Source of the DNA: an uncultured Granulosicoccaceae bacterium
Lineage (GTDB): Bacteria > Pseudomonadota > Gammaproteobacteria > Granulosicoccales > Granulosicoccaceae
Assembly: GCA_938003855.1 (NCBI GenBank)
Contig: CALKXD010000238.1
Coordinates: forward strand, 1-38,961
Direction: 5' to 3'
Length of the DNA stretch: 38,961 bases
Shown here: positions 24,613-34,308 of the stretch, one piece after another
How positions within the stretch are numbered: the first letter of the stretch is position 1
Layout of the letters: every line of letters begins with the position of its first letter
Made by a program: the position numbers and the translations under genes
The notes under the pieces: generated by a model
Told to the model about the DNA's origin: nothing
The model's input: the letters and a program-made list of their open reading frames with translations, nothing else
Database searches by the model: none

Positions 24613-26547
24613 CTATTGAGTCTCATCGTCACTGAAAAAAAACTCATCCGGCCGATGCACGCCGAAGTGCGCCCCCGGCTGCCACGCCCACAGTGCTTCC
24701 TCCGGTACGTTCCTCAGCCGATTCGACACCACAATAGGCTGCGGCGTCTCGGCCACGATGCCGATACCGTAGACTTGATCAGCGTGGATATCGAGCATGC
24801 GACGCCAGATCTGTGTGCGCTCATCTTCGGTTTCAGCTTCGACCCAGTGTTCGGCATAGCGCAGCAGCTCCCTGGCTTCTTCAAGGTCAGGCGCTTCACC
24901 GGCTTTGCCACCGGTCTGGTAGTGCTGCCCCCACATCGGCCAGGCAAAAAACTCCTGTTGCGTGGGCGCCAGATACTCCGGTGAGGTATCGGCTGTGGGG
25001 ATACCGTTATCCCAGCCAAACCACACCGACGCCATACTGACCCCGGAGTTTACATGCATGCGAAGGATGTCGCGGTCGAGCGGACGCATGATCATTTCAA
25101 TCCCTAGATCACGCCAGGTATCAGCGGTTATCTGCAGGGCGTTTTCTACTTCCTGTCGCTCACCGGCGGTTTCAATCACCAGTCGCATCGGTCGCCCATC
25201 GGGCAACAGCCTGACACCATCGCCCTGCCGCTCTACCAGCCCCATTTCGTCAAGCAGACGATTAGCGTGATCGATGTCGAACTGCGACCAGGCCTGCTGG
25301 TTTTTTTCTGAGTACAACGGGCTTGCAGACAGGCAACTCATGCCACCTTCAACGCCAAGACCAAAATACAGCGCGCGGTTGATCATGCGCCGGTCGATAC
25401 CCATCGACAACGCACGCCGGAACCGCACATCACGTAACACAGCGCGCCAGACCGGGTCGGCAAAATTCAGGTTCGGGTACACCGCCATTTGCGAGGCCGA
25501 CCCGTTCGACCACAACAGCACGCGGTAGTTACCACCGTCAATCTCGCCTTTTTTTAAGATAGACACATCGTTGAAGTCGAGACCACGTGCCTGCAGATCG
25601 GCCTCTCCGGCATTGGACTTGGCGGCAATCAGGCCACCGCCGACAATGCTCATTTCAACTTTATCGATATAGGGTAATTGTGTGCCGTTAGTGTCGACCC
25701 GATGGTAGTACGGGTTGCGAACAAACACCTGCCGGTTTTTGCTGCTTTCACCCGATGCCATCCACGGCTGCAGCGTGGGCAGATCGGGGTTGTTGAACTT
25801 GTACATGTTATCGAGCTTATTGTGCAGAGAGTTCCAGCTGCGCACACGCTTATCCAGCACTTTTTTAATCAGCTCGTCTCTGTCAGCGTAGGTCTTGTGG
25901 AACTGCTCCAGATAATGGCGCGGTCGAAAGATAAACGGCGGCCGCGCCTGTGCTAGCAGCGGTAAAAAATACGGGTTCGGCTGCGTCCACTCATAGACCA
26001 CGGTGAGTGCATCTGGGTAGGTCACCGTGGGCAGCAAGCCATCCACGCGCATGAACTGCGGCGGCCCGGACGGTGACAGATCCGGATCATTGGCAACATC
26101 TATCCACCAGTACCGGAAGTCAGCCGACGTAAACGGGTGCCCGTCAGACCAACGGTGACCGGGGCGCAACCGCAGCGTGAAGATGCGATCTTCTTCAACA
26201 TCGATCCCCGCCAGAATATCCGGAGTAAGCGAGTAGCTGTCATCGTAGATCATCAGTCTGGAATACCCCAGCACCACCATTTGCCGAATGTCTTTGCTAC
26301 GCGACACCATGGTACGTAATGTCCCGCCCTGCACACCGTGCTGACGGCCTTTGGCTATCAGATCAACCACCAGCGGCTGGTCTGGTATTCGCTCTGCCAC
26401 CGGTGGCAGGTCACCACTGGCTACCTTCGCACTGAGCAATTCACTTTCTACCGGCACCGACGCTGTCGCAAGCGGCAGGGGTATCAACAGACACCCCAAC
26501 AACATCGCAATGCTGTGCAGACCAAACGTGCTGATAATTCTAGGCAT
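24613..26547 (-). CDS. ABC importer, family 5 extracellular solute-binding protein
   Basis: Periplasmic binding protein of 644 aa, longer than OppA/DppA (about 540). A signal sequence covers residues 1-30, ending near LATAS; LLGC at about 16-19 could alternatively act as a weak lipobox. RWSDGHPFTSADFRYWW and DVRFRRALSMGIDRRMINRA are the family 5 signatures. The larger size is also seen in YejA-like and oligosaccharide-binding members. ATG 26547 overlaps the end of the ATPase gene by 8 bases and gives a sensible signal peptide; the longer reading to 26574 is rejected. The ligand cannot be inferred from sequence. Confidence 0.92.
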   Translation of the reverse strand: MPRIISTFGLHSIAMLLGCLLIPLPLATASVPVESELLSAKVASGDLPPVAERIPDQPLVVDLIAKGRQHGVQGGTLRTMVSRSKDIRQMVVLGYSRLMIYDDSYSLTPDILAGIDVEEDRIFTLRLRPGHRWSDGHPFTSADFRYWWIDVANDPDLSPSGPPQFMRVDGLLPTVTYPDALTVVYEWTQPNPYFLPLLAQARPPFIFRPRHYLEQFHKTYADRDELIKKVLDKRVRSWNSLHNKLDNMYKFNNPDLPTLQPWMASGESSKNRQVFVRNPYYHRVDTNGTQLPYIDKVEMSIVGGGLIAAKSNAGEADLQARGLDFNDVSILKKGEIDGGNYRVLLWSNGSASQMAVYPNLNFADPVWRAVLRDVRFRRALSMGIDRRMINRALYFGLGVEGGMSCLSASPLYSEKNQQAWSQFDIDHANRLLDEMGLVERQGDGVRLLPDGRPMRLVIETAGERQEVENALQITADTWRDLGIEMIMRPLDRDILRMHVNSGVSMASVWFGWDNGIPTADTSPEYLAPTQQEFFAWPMWGQHYQTGGKAGEAPDLEEARELLRYAEHWVEAETEDERTQIWRRMLDIHADQVYGIGIVAETPQPIVVSNRLRNVPEEALWAWQPGAHFGVHRPDEFFFSDDETQ

Positions 26548-28312
26548 GCGTACGCACCAGATGATTTGATTCAAATTGCTTTAACGGCGGTGCAGCGCCG
26601 TCAGTGTAGCGAAAGGCATCGGGCCAGGTGTCTGGTTCACCGGCACCCATCGCAACCGTTTCAAGGTCTATCGGTCTATGGATGTCCGGTTCCGGATGCG
26701 CGGCGATCAAAGCCTGTGTATAGGGATGTCTGGGGTTAGCCAGAAGCAGCTCAGGGGGGGCTTGCTCGATAATACGACCACGGCGCATCACCGCGACTTC
26801 GTCGGCAATGCGTGCAACCACAGCCAGATCGTGAGAGATAAACAGATACGACAACTGCAGCCGATCGCGGATGTCCTCCAGTAGATCAAGGATCTGCGCC
26901 TGCACCGACACATCAAGCGCCGAGGTCGGCTCGTCACAAACCAGCAGACGCGGCCGCAATGCCAACGCGCGTGCTATCGACAAGCGCTGCCGCTGCCCAC
27001 CGGAAAATGCATGCGGGTAGCGACGCAGCATAGATGGATCAAGCCCGACCTGCTCGAGTAATTCTATTGCACGGTCACGACGCTCTGCCGGTGTGCCTAT
27101 GCCGTGAATGTCCAGGGGTTCGGTCAGCGCATCGACAATCTGCATACGCGGACTTAATGAAGAATGCGGGTCCTGAAACACCATTTGCGCTTTGCGCTGG
27201 AAATCACAACGATCCATCGGGTTAAGTGACTGAACTTCGATGGCATCTGCCTGCGGGCTTTCTTTAAACAGCACCTGCCCTCCGGCATCCGACGACTCAG
27301 CCCCTAGCGCGATACGCGCACAGGTCGACTTACCCGACCCGGACTCACCGACAATCGCCACAACCTTGCCACGCGGCACATCAAGGTTGACACCGTTGAC
27401 CGCCTGAATCGTCGTGCCGGGTGACCAGGCACTTCCCTGCCGGACACCATAGGTCTTACTGACATCACGCAGACTGAGGATAATGTCGCTCTGCCTCGGC
27501 TGTGCGGCCGGATCGACAAACTCGGGGATTACCGGCGCGGCGGCAAACAGTTTGCGGGTATACGGATGGGCCGGCGACCCGAGCACCAGGTCAGAGCTGC
27601 CGGCTTCCATTACCCGCCCCTTGTTCATCACCACCACCTGATCGGCCATGTTGGCGACGACGCCCAGATCGTGGGTGACCAGTATCAGTGCCATACCGGA
27701 TTCGGCCTGCAGTTTTTTCAGCAGGCCCAGCACCTGCGCCTGAGTGGTCATGTCGAGCGCGGTGGTGGGTTCGTCGGCGATCAGCAGTTCAGGCTTGGCA
27801 ACAGTGGCCATCGCAATCATCGCCCGCTGTTGCATACCTCCGGACAGCTCAAATGGGTACGCACAATAGGTACGCTCCGGGTCGTTAAAGCCAACGCGTT
27901 CGAACTCTGCCAGGACTTCCCGCTTTGCCACCGACTCCGAGCTGTTGCGGTGCAACTTCAGCACCTCACCGACCTGATCGCCAATGCGATGCAACGGTGA
28001 CAAAGAGCGCATGGGCTCCTGAAAGATCATCGAGACGCGATCACCGCGAATACTGCGCAGCTTACGCTCCCCGAGTTTTGCAAGATCGATGTCGTTGCCA
28101 CCACAGTTGAGTACAATTTCTCCGCTTCGAATTTGTGCAGAAGATGGCAGGATTCGCAGAATTGCCCGGCAGCTCAGCGTTTTACCGGAACCGGATTCTC
28201 CGACTAACGCCAGCGTCTCACCGGCATTCACGGTAAAGCTCACACGATCAACAGTGGGTTTATTACTGCCGAACCCTATGGATAAGTCGTTTACACGTAA
28301 TAGCGACTGCAT
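26540..28312 (-). CDS. Fused double ATPase of the oligopeptide-type ABC importer (DppD-DppF-like)
   Basis: Cytoplasmic protein of 590 aa with two complete ABC domains in one chain. Domain 1 has GESGSGKT (about 38-45), MIFQEPMRSLSPLH, LSGGMQQR and LLIADEPTTALD; domain 2 has GESGSGKST, MVFQDPHSSLSPR, FSGGQRQR and LLVCDEPTSALD. H-loop His residues are present in both (VTHDLGVV, ISHDLAVV), so both sites should be active, in contrast to the degenerate exporter-like proteins nearby. ATG 28312 has AGGGA a few bases upstream; the 26-codon extension to 28390 is not conserved. It is first in the importer operon. The 277-base gap to ABC-2 (28313-28589) is divergent and should hold both promoters, but I see no strong boxes. 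Confidence 0.95.
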   Translation of the reverse strand: MQSLLRVNDLSIGFGSNKPTVDRVSFTVNAGETLALVGESGSGKTLSCRAILRILPSSAQIRSGEIVLNCGGNDIDLAKLGERKLRSIRGDRVSMIFQEPMRSLSPLHRIGDQVGEVLKLHRNSSESVAKREVLAEFERVGFNDPERTYCAYPFELSGGMQQRAMIAMATVAKPELLIADEPTTALDMTTQAQVLGLLKKLQAESGMALILVTHDLGVVANMADQVVVMNKGRVMEAGSSDLVLGSPAHPYTRKLFAAAPVIPEFVDPAAQPRQSDIILSLRDVSKTYGVRQGSAWSPGTTIQAVNGVNLDVPRGKVVAIVGESGSGKSTCARIALGAESSDAGGQVLFKESPQADAIEVQSLNPMDRCDFQRKAQMVFQDPHSSLSPRMQIVDALTEPLDIHGIGTPAERRDRAIELLEQVGLDPSMLRRYPHAFSGGQRQRLSIARALALRPRLLVCDEPTSALDVSVQAQILDLLEDIRDRLQLSYLFISHDLAVVARIADEVAVMRRGRIIEQAPPELLLANPRHPYTQALIAAHPEPDIHRPIDLETVAMGAGEPDTWPDAFRYTDGAAPPLKQFESNHLVRTHA

Positions 28313-28589
28313 GGTATCCCTGAATTTGCACCCTGAATCCGGTGTTATCGGCTGCCAGGGAACCACAGATCTCCAATTTCCGTGTTGCACCTGCCCACTG
28401 TGCTGTTAAACGCGCCAACCGACCCTATGATAGTGATTTGCGTACCTGCAGCGCACAGATATTCCCACGAATCCAACAGGCAGGCAACCGCAGAAGTTTT
28501 CGATGCAGGAAAATGTGGCATAGCCTGCTAAGTTGAGTAAATACCCCTAATTTCCGCGCACTCTATCAGACTGGCCAGACCGAACAGCA

Positions 28590-31500
28590 ATGGAAACAAA
28601 CTTAGTTAAGTACATCTGGATGTACAGCCGCAGGCAACAGGGAGTGGTCATTGCGGCAACCATGCTCTCCTTCCCGATTCTGTACCTGACCCTCGAACTG
28701 CCGAAAATCATCATCAACGATGCCTTGAACGGTATGTCCACACAGAAGACCCTGTTTGGATATCAAATCAGTCCAGTCACCTTTCTGGCCATTCTGTGTC
28801 TGTCTCTGCTGGGTCTGGTGGTACTCAACGGCATCATTAAAATGCGCTTGAATACCTACAAAGGGGTGATCGGGGAACGCTTGATCAGACGCCTGCGCTA
28901 CAACCTGATTCAAAACATACTGCGCTTTCCGCTGCCGTATTTCTCCCGTATTTCCTCCGGTGAACTCATCAGCACCGTCACGGCCGAGACCGAACCACTC
29001 AGTGGCTATATCGGTGAATCCATTGCCATGCCACTGTTTCAGGGTGGCACCATGATCACCATCCTGATCTTTATGTTCATGCAGGACTGGGTACTGGGAC
29101 TGATCTCAATTGCACTGATCCCGGTGCAGGGTTACCTGATTCCAAAACTACAGCAGCAGGTTAACCAGCTAAAAAAAGAGCGCGTGCGGCAGGTGCGAAA
29201 ACTCTCCGAGCAAATCGGAGAATCCGTGGCGGGCTCAACCGAGATACGCCTGCACGGCACCCAGCCCTACACACTGGCTGGTTACTCGCGTCGCCTCAGT
29301 GATCTGTTTCAGGTTCGCATGGAGATCTTCAAAAAGAAGTACTTCATGAAATTTCTCAACAACACCATCGGTCAGATCACACCGTTTATGTTTTATTTAT
29401 TCGGCGGCTATCTGGTGATCAAAGGCAGTCTTACGGTCGGTGCTCTGATCGCCGCCATCGCCGCCTATAAAGAGCTGACCAACCCATGGCGGGAATTACT
29501 CAATTATTATCAACTGCACGAAGACAGCAAAATAAAGTACCAGCAGATTGTCGAGCTGTTTAACCCCGGTCACCTGGTCGAAGTAGACGAAGTCGAAACC
29601 GTCGACGAAGCGGTACCGATGAAAGGCAAGCTGGATTTAAATTCGGTGTCATGGCGCGACGAGACCGGCAACACCATATTATCCGGTATTACACTCAATG
29701 TTGCCGCCGGCGCCACTATCGCCATCACCGGTGAATTTGCCGCCCGGCGGGCACGCCTTGCACACCTGCTGGCAGGCATCGAGAAACCCTACTCCGGCAC
29801 CATACACATGGACGATCAGACCATGGACCGCATCCCCGACTCTATACTGCGTCGACGTGTGGCGATTCAAGGCCCGGACCCGCACATGTTTGTCGGTACT
29901 ATTTCCGAAAACCTGGAGTACGGTCTGCTGCAGCATGAGCCGGACCAGAACGCCGACAACGTCGATCAGGCGGTCCTCAAAGAAGCCTTTGACGCCGGCA
30001 ACCGCGCCCCCCTTGATTACGGCTGGCTGGACTACCGGCAAGCCGGTGAACCCGGCAGAGAGCGGTCACCGCAATGGCTGCAACGGGTCATCAATGCCAT
30101 TGGTGCCGGTCGCGTGGTGGCGGAACGCCGCCTGTATGAAGTATTCGACCCCGCCCAGAAACCACAACTGGCCAGCAGACTGCTGCAGGCCCGTGCAGAG
30201 ATACGGGCCCGCCTGGTGCAACTGCCCGAAGCATCCTATATCGCGCACTTTGATCCGGATGTTTTCAACCCCAACGCCAGTGTTCTGGAGAATATTCTAT
30301 TTGGCGTGGCAACCGACACCCGGCTGCACAACGAAGCCTGCGAAGTACACCCGTACCTGCGCAAAATTATCGACAAACAGCAACTCACCCCGCGTGCCAC
30401 GTTGGTCGGTCTGCAACTCGCACGGCATCTGACCAGCGCCATCGACAACAACACGCTGTCACATCAGGAGCTGGAACATTTCAACTTGTCAGCCGACGGT
30501 ATGGTCGACCGCATCAAGGCCACACTCGACGCGCATAAGTCAGGCACCGAACTCAGCGAAGAAAGCCGCTGCCTGCTGATGTCATTGTTCCTGCGGGTTA
30601 TCCCCGAACGGCACACCCTGGTGCACCTGACCGACCGTGCCATGCGGCGCATTGTGCAGGCACGCCATGATTTCCAGGAGTACCTGCCGGTAGAGCTGGA
30701 CAACACGGTTAACTATTTTCACGAGTCAAGCTACCACCCCAACCTGACCGTCAAAGACAACCTGCTGTTTGGCCGCATGTCGTCCAGCCATCCGGCGGCC
30801 AGCCGGGCTATCGATGTACTGCTCGAACAGGTCATTCGCGAGTTCGACCTCGACGAACCCCTATTGCTGTTGCTCGGTGAATCACAGGTTGGAATCAGCG
30901 GGTCACGCCTGCCGTTAATTGCCAAGCATCGCCTGACACTGGGCCGATCACTACTGAAAAAGCCCAGCGTTTTAATTTTTCACGACGCGCTGTCACTGTT
31001 TGACGCAACAGAAAAACAGGCACTGCGACAATCGGTACGCGAGCTTCTGCCGCAGAGCACATTGATCTGGATCTCCAACGACGTCGAGAACCCCGACGAC
31101 TTCGAACAAGTCTACAACTTCACCGAAGCCGGACCGCTGGTGCCACAGGACAGCAGCCCCTTAACCATAGAGTCCCGACATAACAAAGACAGCACCACGC
31201 TGACCACCGACCCGATGGATCTGATCTCCAACTCGATACTGTTCAGTGAGCTTTCCACCGCCAACCAGCAACACATTGCCGATCACAGCAGGCTGGTAGC
31301 ACTTGACGCCGACACTTGCATCTACGAAATGGGAGACAACGCCGATTCAGCCTGGCTGATGGTGCAAGGCGAGGTTCAGACCACACAACCGCAGGTGCAC
31401 GGTTCGTCTGTGATAGGTACCTTTCAGCGACCAGAGGTGTTTGGCGCGCTCGACGTTATGGCAGACTCACCGAGAATGATGACAGCGACCACCACGAAAG

Positions 31501-31622
31501 ACACCGTGGTGCTGCGTATCGCCGCGTCAGCTATAGAATCGGTAGCACTGAGTGATGCTCAGATATCTCGAACGCTGTTGCGATCTTTGTCGAAGCAATG
31601 GCTGCCTCGCAATGCCAGGTAG
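28590..31622 (+). CDS. ABC exporter-like protein (ABC-2) with expanded degenerate NBD and fused cNMP domain
   Basis: An inner-membrane protein of 1010 aa, a full-length paralogue of ABC-1. Residues 1-315 form the exporter transmembrane domain. The NBD is even more eroded than in ABC-1: the Walker A position reads GEFAARRAR (about 381-389) with no Lys; the Q-loop Gln is Pro (GPDPHMF); there is no LSGGQ (SGSRLPLIAKHR); Walker B is VLIFHDALSLFD (about 794-805); the H-loop His is missing. The same roughly 300-residue expansion holds three boxes: TISENLEYG (437), SVLENILFG (564) and TVKDNLLFG (720). Residues about 876-1000 are a cNMP domain whose cassette FGALDVMADSPRM has lost the ribose-binding Glu but keeps Arg, so ligand binding is doubtful. 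It faces acnB convergently. Confidence 0.85.
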   Translation: METNLVKYIWMYSRRQQGVVIAATMLSFPILYLTLELPKIIINDALNGMSTQKTLFGYQISPVTFLAILCLSLLGLVVLNGIIKMRLNTYKGVIGERLIRRLRYNLIQNILRFPLPYFSRISSGELISTVTAETEPLSGYIGESIAMPLFQGGTMITILIFMFMQDWVLGLISIALIPVQGYLIPKLQQQVNQLKKERVRQVRKLSEQIGESVAGSTEIRLHGTQPYTLAGYSRRLSDLFQVRMEIFKKKYFMKFLNNTIGQITPFMFYLFGGYLVIKGSLTVGALIAAIAAYKELTNPWRELLNYYQLHEDSKIKYQQIVELFNPGHLVEVDEVETVDEAVPMKGKLDLNSVSWRDETGNTILSGITLNVAAGATIAITGEFAARRARLAHLLAGIEKPYSGTIHMDDQTMDRIPDSILRRRVAIQGPDPHMFVGTISENLEYGLLQHEPDQNADNVDQAVLKEAFDAGNRAPLDYGWLDYRQAGEPGRERSPQWLQRVINAIGAGRVVAERRLYEVFDPAQKPQLASRLLQARAEIRARLVQLPEASYIAHFDPDVFNPNASVLENILFGVATDTRLHNEACEVHPYLRKIIDKQQLTPRATLVGLQLARHLTSAIDNNTLSHQELEHFNLSADGMVDRIKATLDAHKSGTELSEESRCLLMSLFLRVIPERHTLVHLTDRAMRRIVQARHDFQEYLPVELDNTVNYFHESSYHPNLTVKDNLLFGRMSSSHPAASRAIDVLLEQVIREFDLDEPLLLLLGESQVGISGSRLPLIAKHRLTLGRSLLKKPSVLIFHDALSLFDATEKQALRQSVRELLPQSTLIWISNDVENPDDFEQVYNFTEAGPLVPQDSSPLTIESRHNKDSTTLTTDPMDLISNSILFSELSTANQQHIADHSRLVALDADTCIYEMGDNADSAWLMVQGEVQTTQPQVHGSSVIGTFQRPEVFGALDVMADSPRMMTATTTKDTVVLRIAASAIESVALSDAQISRTLLRSLSKQWLPRNAR

Positions 31623-31667
31623 ATCATCGTTGCAATGATCCCTAAAAAATACATAACGGCGGTAACG

Positions 31668-31693
31668 GATGGGGAGTGACACCACTCCCCATC
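31668..31693. terminator. Perfect 11-bp stem-loop between convergent genes
   Basis: GATGGGGAGTG (31668-31678), loop ACAC, CACTCCCCATC (31683-31693). It lies between the stops of ABC-2 (+) and acnB (-), as a bidirectional terminator would. There is no immediate U-tract; on the minus strand a T6 run follows about 20 bases later. A second, weaker stem GATCAT/ATGATC (31622-31640) follows the ABC-2 stop. Confidence 0.6.
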
Positions 31694-31707
31694 GGTAAGG
31701 CCCGGCT

Positions 31708-34308
31708 TTAAGCGGCGATAGTTACCGCTATATTCTTAAACTTAACCTTGGTTTCATCTGCAGCGTGCTGGAAGTTCTCGATCTCATTGAAGTTGAGATA
31801 GCGATACAACTCAGGCGCCATTGCATCAAGCTCTTTGGCATAAGCCATATACTCGTCAACCGTCGGTATCTTGCCCAGCACTGCGGCTACCGCAGACAAT
31901 TCTGCCGACGCCAGATACACGTTAGCGCCCTGACCCAGACGGTTTGGAAAGTTACGTGTAGACGTTGACACCACTGTGGCACCCGGTCGGACGCGCGCCT
32001 GATTACCCATGCAGAGCGAGCAGCCGGGCATCTCCAGCCGTGCACCGGCACTACCAAAGATATTGTAGTAACCCTCTTCTTTCAGCTGATGCTCATCCAT
32101 GCGGGTTGGCGGTGCAATCCACAGCACGGTATTGAGGTAGTTACCGGACTTTTCAATCAATCGACCGGCGGCACGGTAGTGACCGATGTTGGTCATGCAG
32201 GATCCGATAAACACCTCGTCGATCTTCTCACCGGCAACCTCAGACAGCGGTTTTACGTCGTCAGGGTCATTCGGGCAGGCCAGCAGTGGCTCTTTGATTT
32301 CATTCAGATCGATCTCGATCACTTCGAAATATTCTGCATCGGCGTCCGCTTCCAGCAGTACCGGATTCGCCAGCCATTCTTCCATTTTGCGTGCGCGACG
32401 CTCCAATGTGCGAGCCTCGCCGTAGCCCTGCTCAATCATCCAGCGCAGCAGCGTCACGTTGGAGGTGATGTACTCGATATAGGAGTCCGTGCCAAGCTTA
32501 ACTGTGCAACCTGACGAAGATCGCTCAGCGGTTGCGTCGGCCAGCTCAAACGCCTGCTCCAGTTTTAAGTCAGGCAGACCTTCTATCTCAACGACGCGAC
32601 CGGAATAAACGTTCTTTTTGCCTTTCTTTTCAACGGTAAGCAAACCACGCTGCAAGGCCGCATACGGCACTGCGTTGACTAGATCGCGCAAGGTTATACC
32701 CGGCTGCATCTCACCTTTAAAACGCACCAGTACCGACTCGGGCATATCCAATGGCATCACACCGGTAGCCGCGGCAAATGCCACCAGACCGGAGCCCGCC
32801 GGAAATGAAATCCCCATCGGGAAACGTGTGTGTGAATCACCACCGGTACCGACGGTATCCGGCAACAACATGCGGTTCAGCCAGCTGTGAATAATGCCAT
32901 CACCGGGGTTTAGCGACACACCGCCACGGGTCATCATGAAGTCCGGCAGATTGTGATGGGTGTTGACGTCAATCGGCTTCGGGTAGGCCGCCGTGTGGCA
33001 AAACGACTGCATCACCAGATCCGCGGAAAAGCCCAGGCACGCCAGGTCTTTCAGCTCATCACGGGTCATCGGACCGGTGGTGTCCTGAGAGCCGACAGTG
33101 GTCATGGCAGGTTCACAATACTGTCCGGCGCGAACACCTTCAACACCACACGCTTTACCGACCATTTTCTGCGCAAGCGTATAACCCCTGGTCGACTTTT
33201 CACTGGCACCGGGACGAACAAACACATCACTGGCTGGCAGCTCCAGCGCTTCACGCGCACGGTCTGTCAGGCCACGGCCGATGATCAATGGAATGCGGCC
33301 ATTGGCACGCACTTCATCCATCAGTACGTCGGTTTTGTGTTCAAACTCTCCAAGTACCTCATCGGTGCCGTGCTTACAGACTTTGCCCTCGTGCGGGTAG
33401 ACATCAATTACGTCTCCCATGTTCATATTCGATACGTCAACTTCAATCGGCAGAGCACCGGCATCTTCCATGGTATTGAAGAAGATCGGCGCGATCTTGC
33501 CACCGAGCACATAGCCGCCTTCGCGACGATTCGGAATGTGTGGGATATCGTTACCCATCAACCAAAGCACGGTATTTGTCGCCGACTTGCGTGATGAACC
33601 GGTCCCCACTACATCGCCGACATAGGCAAGCGGGTGACCTTTCTTTTTCAGGTCTTCAACGGTTTCGAGCGGCTTGTCAGTGAAGCCTTCACGCGGAAAT
33701 TTATGGAAGGCCAGAGCGTGCAGCGGGATATCGGGTCGTGACCAGGCATCCACCGCCGGTGACAGATCGTCGGTATTGGTCTCGCCAGGTACTTTAAAGA
33801 CTGTTAGCGTGACTTTATCCGGCACTTCATCGTTAGCCAGATACCAGTCAGCGTTGGCCCAGGACTCGATCACTTTTTTAGCGTGCTCGTTACCGGCGTC
33901 CATTTTTTCTTTGACATCATAAAACGCATCGAAGACCAGCAGTGTTTTGCTCAAACCCGCCACTGCTGTGTCGGCCAGATCGGGCTCGTCAAGTGCGGCA
34001 ATCATTGGCTGAATGTTATAGCCACCGAGCATAGTGCCCAGCAGTTCTACCGCGCGATTTTTATCAAGCAGCGGAGAGGCAGCCTCGCCTTTGGCAATCG
34101 CAGCAAGAAACCCGGCTTTGACATAAGCCGCTTCATCGACCCCTGCCGGAATCCGCTCTGACAGCAGCTCCATCAGAAACGCCTCTTCACCGGCAGGCGG
34201 TGCTTTGATTAACTCAACCAGTTCTGCGGTCTGACCGGCATCCAGGGGCTGTGGTACCACACCCATAGCTGCGCGTTCTTCAACATGCTTTCTGTATTCT
34301 TCTAACAC
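31708..34308 (-). CDS. acnB: Aconitate hydratase B
   Basis: Bifunctional aconitase and 2-methylisocitrate dehydratase of the TCA and methylcitrate cycles, cytoplasmic, with a [4Fe-4S] cluster. At 866 aa it matches E. coli AcnB (865). The N-terminal HEAT-like domain begins LEEYRKHVEERAAMG, as in E. coli. The cluster cysteines lie in IGSCMTNIGH and PGCSLCMGNQ. The GTG at 34308 is chosen because it aligns with the E. coli start and has GAGGGG 7 bases upstream; the open frame to 34365 is an extension through the leader. It is probably transcribed alone, from a promoter in the 325-base gap to uvrB. Confidence 0.97.
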   Translation of the reverse strand: MLEEYRKHVEERAAMGVVPQPLDAGQTAELVELIKAPPAGEEAFLMELLSERIPAGVDEAAYVKAGFLAAIAKGEAASPLLDKNRAVELLGTMLGGYNIQPMIAALDEPDLADTAVAGLSKTLLVFDAFYDVKEKMDAGNEHAKKVIESWANADWYLANDEVPDKVTLTVFKVPGETNTDDLSPAVDAWSRPDIPLHALAFHKFPREGFTDKPLETVEDLKKKGHPLAYVGDVVGTGSSRKSATNTVLWLMGNDIPHIPNRREGGYVLGGKIAPIFFNTMEDAGALPIEVDVSNMNMGDVIDVYPHEGKVCKHGTDEVLGEFEHKTDVLMDEVRANGRIPLIIGRGLTDRAREALELPASDVFVRPGASEKSTRGYTLAQKMVGKACGVEGVRAGQYCEPAMTTVGSQDTTGPMTRDELKDLACLGFSADLVMQSFCHTAAYPKPIDVNTHHNLPDFMMTRGGVSLNPGDGIIHSWLNRMLLPDTVGTGGDSHTRFPMGISFPAGSGLVAFAAATGVMPLDMPESVLVRFKGEMQPGITLRDLVNAVPYAALQRGLLTVEKKGKKNVYSGRVVEIEGLPDLKLEQAFELADATAERSSSGCTVKLGTDSYIEYITSNVTLLRWMIEQGYGEARTLERRARKMEEWLANPVLLEADADAEYFEVIEIDLNEIKEPLLACPNDPDDVKPLSEVAGEKIDEVFIGSCMTNIGHYRAAGRLIEKSGNYLNTVLWIAPPTRMDEHQLKEEGYYNIFGSAGARLEMPGCSLCMGNQARVRPGATVVSTSTRNFPNRLGQGANVYLASAELSAVAAVLGKIPTVDEYMAYAKELDAMAPELYRYLNFNEIENFQHAADETKVKFKNIAVTIAA

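Noticed and set aside
32953-33594. 213-aa plus-strand open frame opposite acnB
   Set aside because: It lies wholly antisense to a full-length, highly conserved aconitase gene; it is a by-product of codon bias on the real strand.
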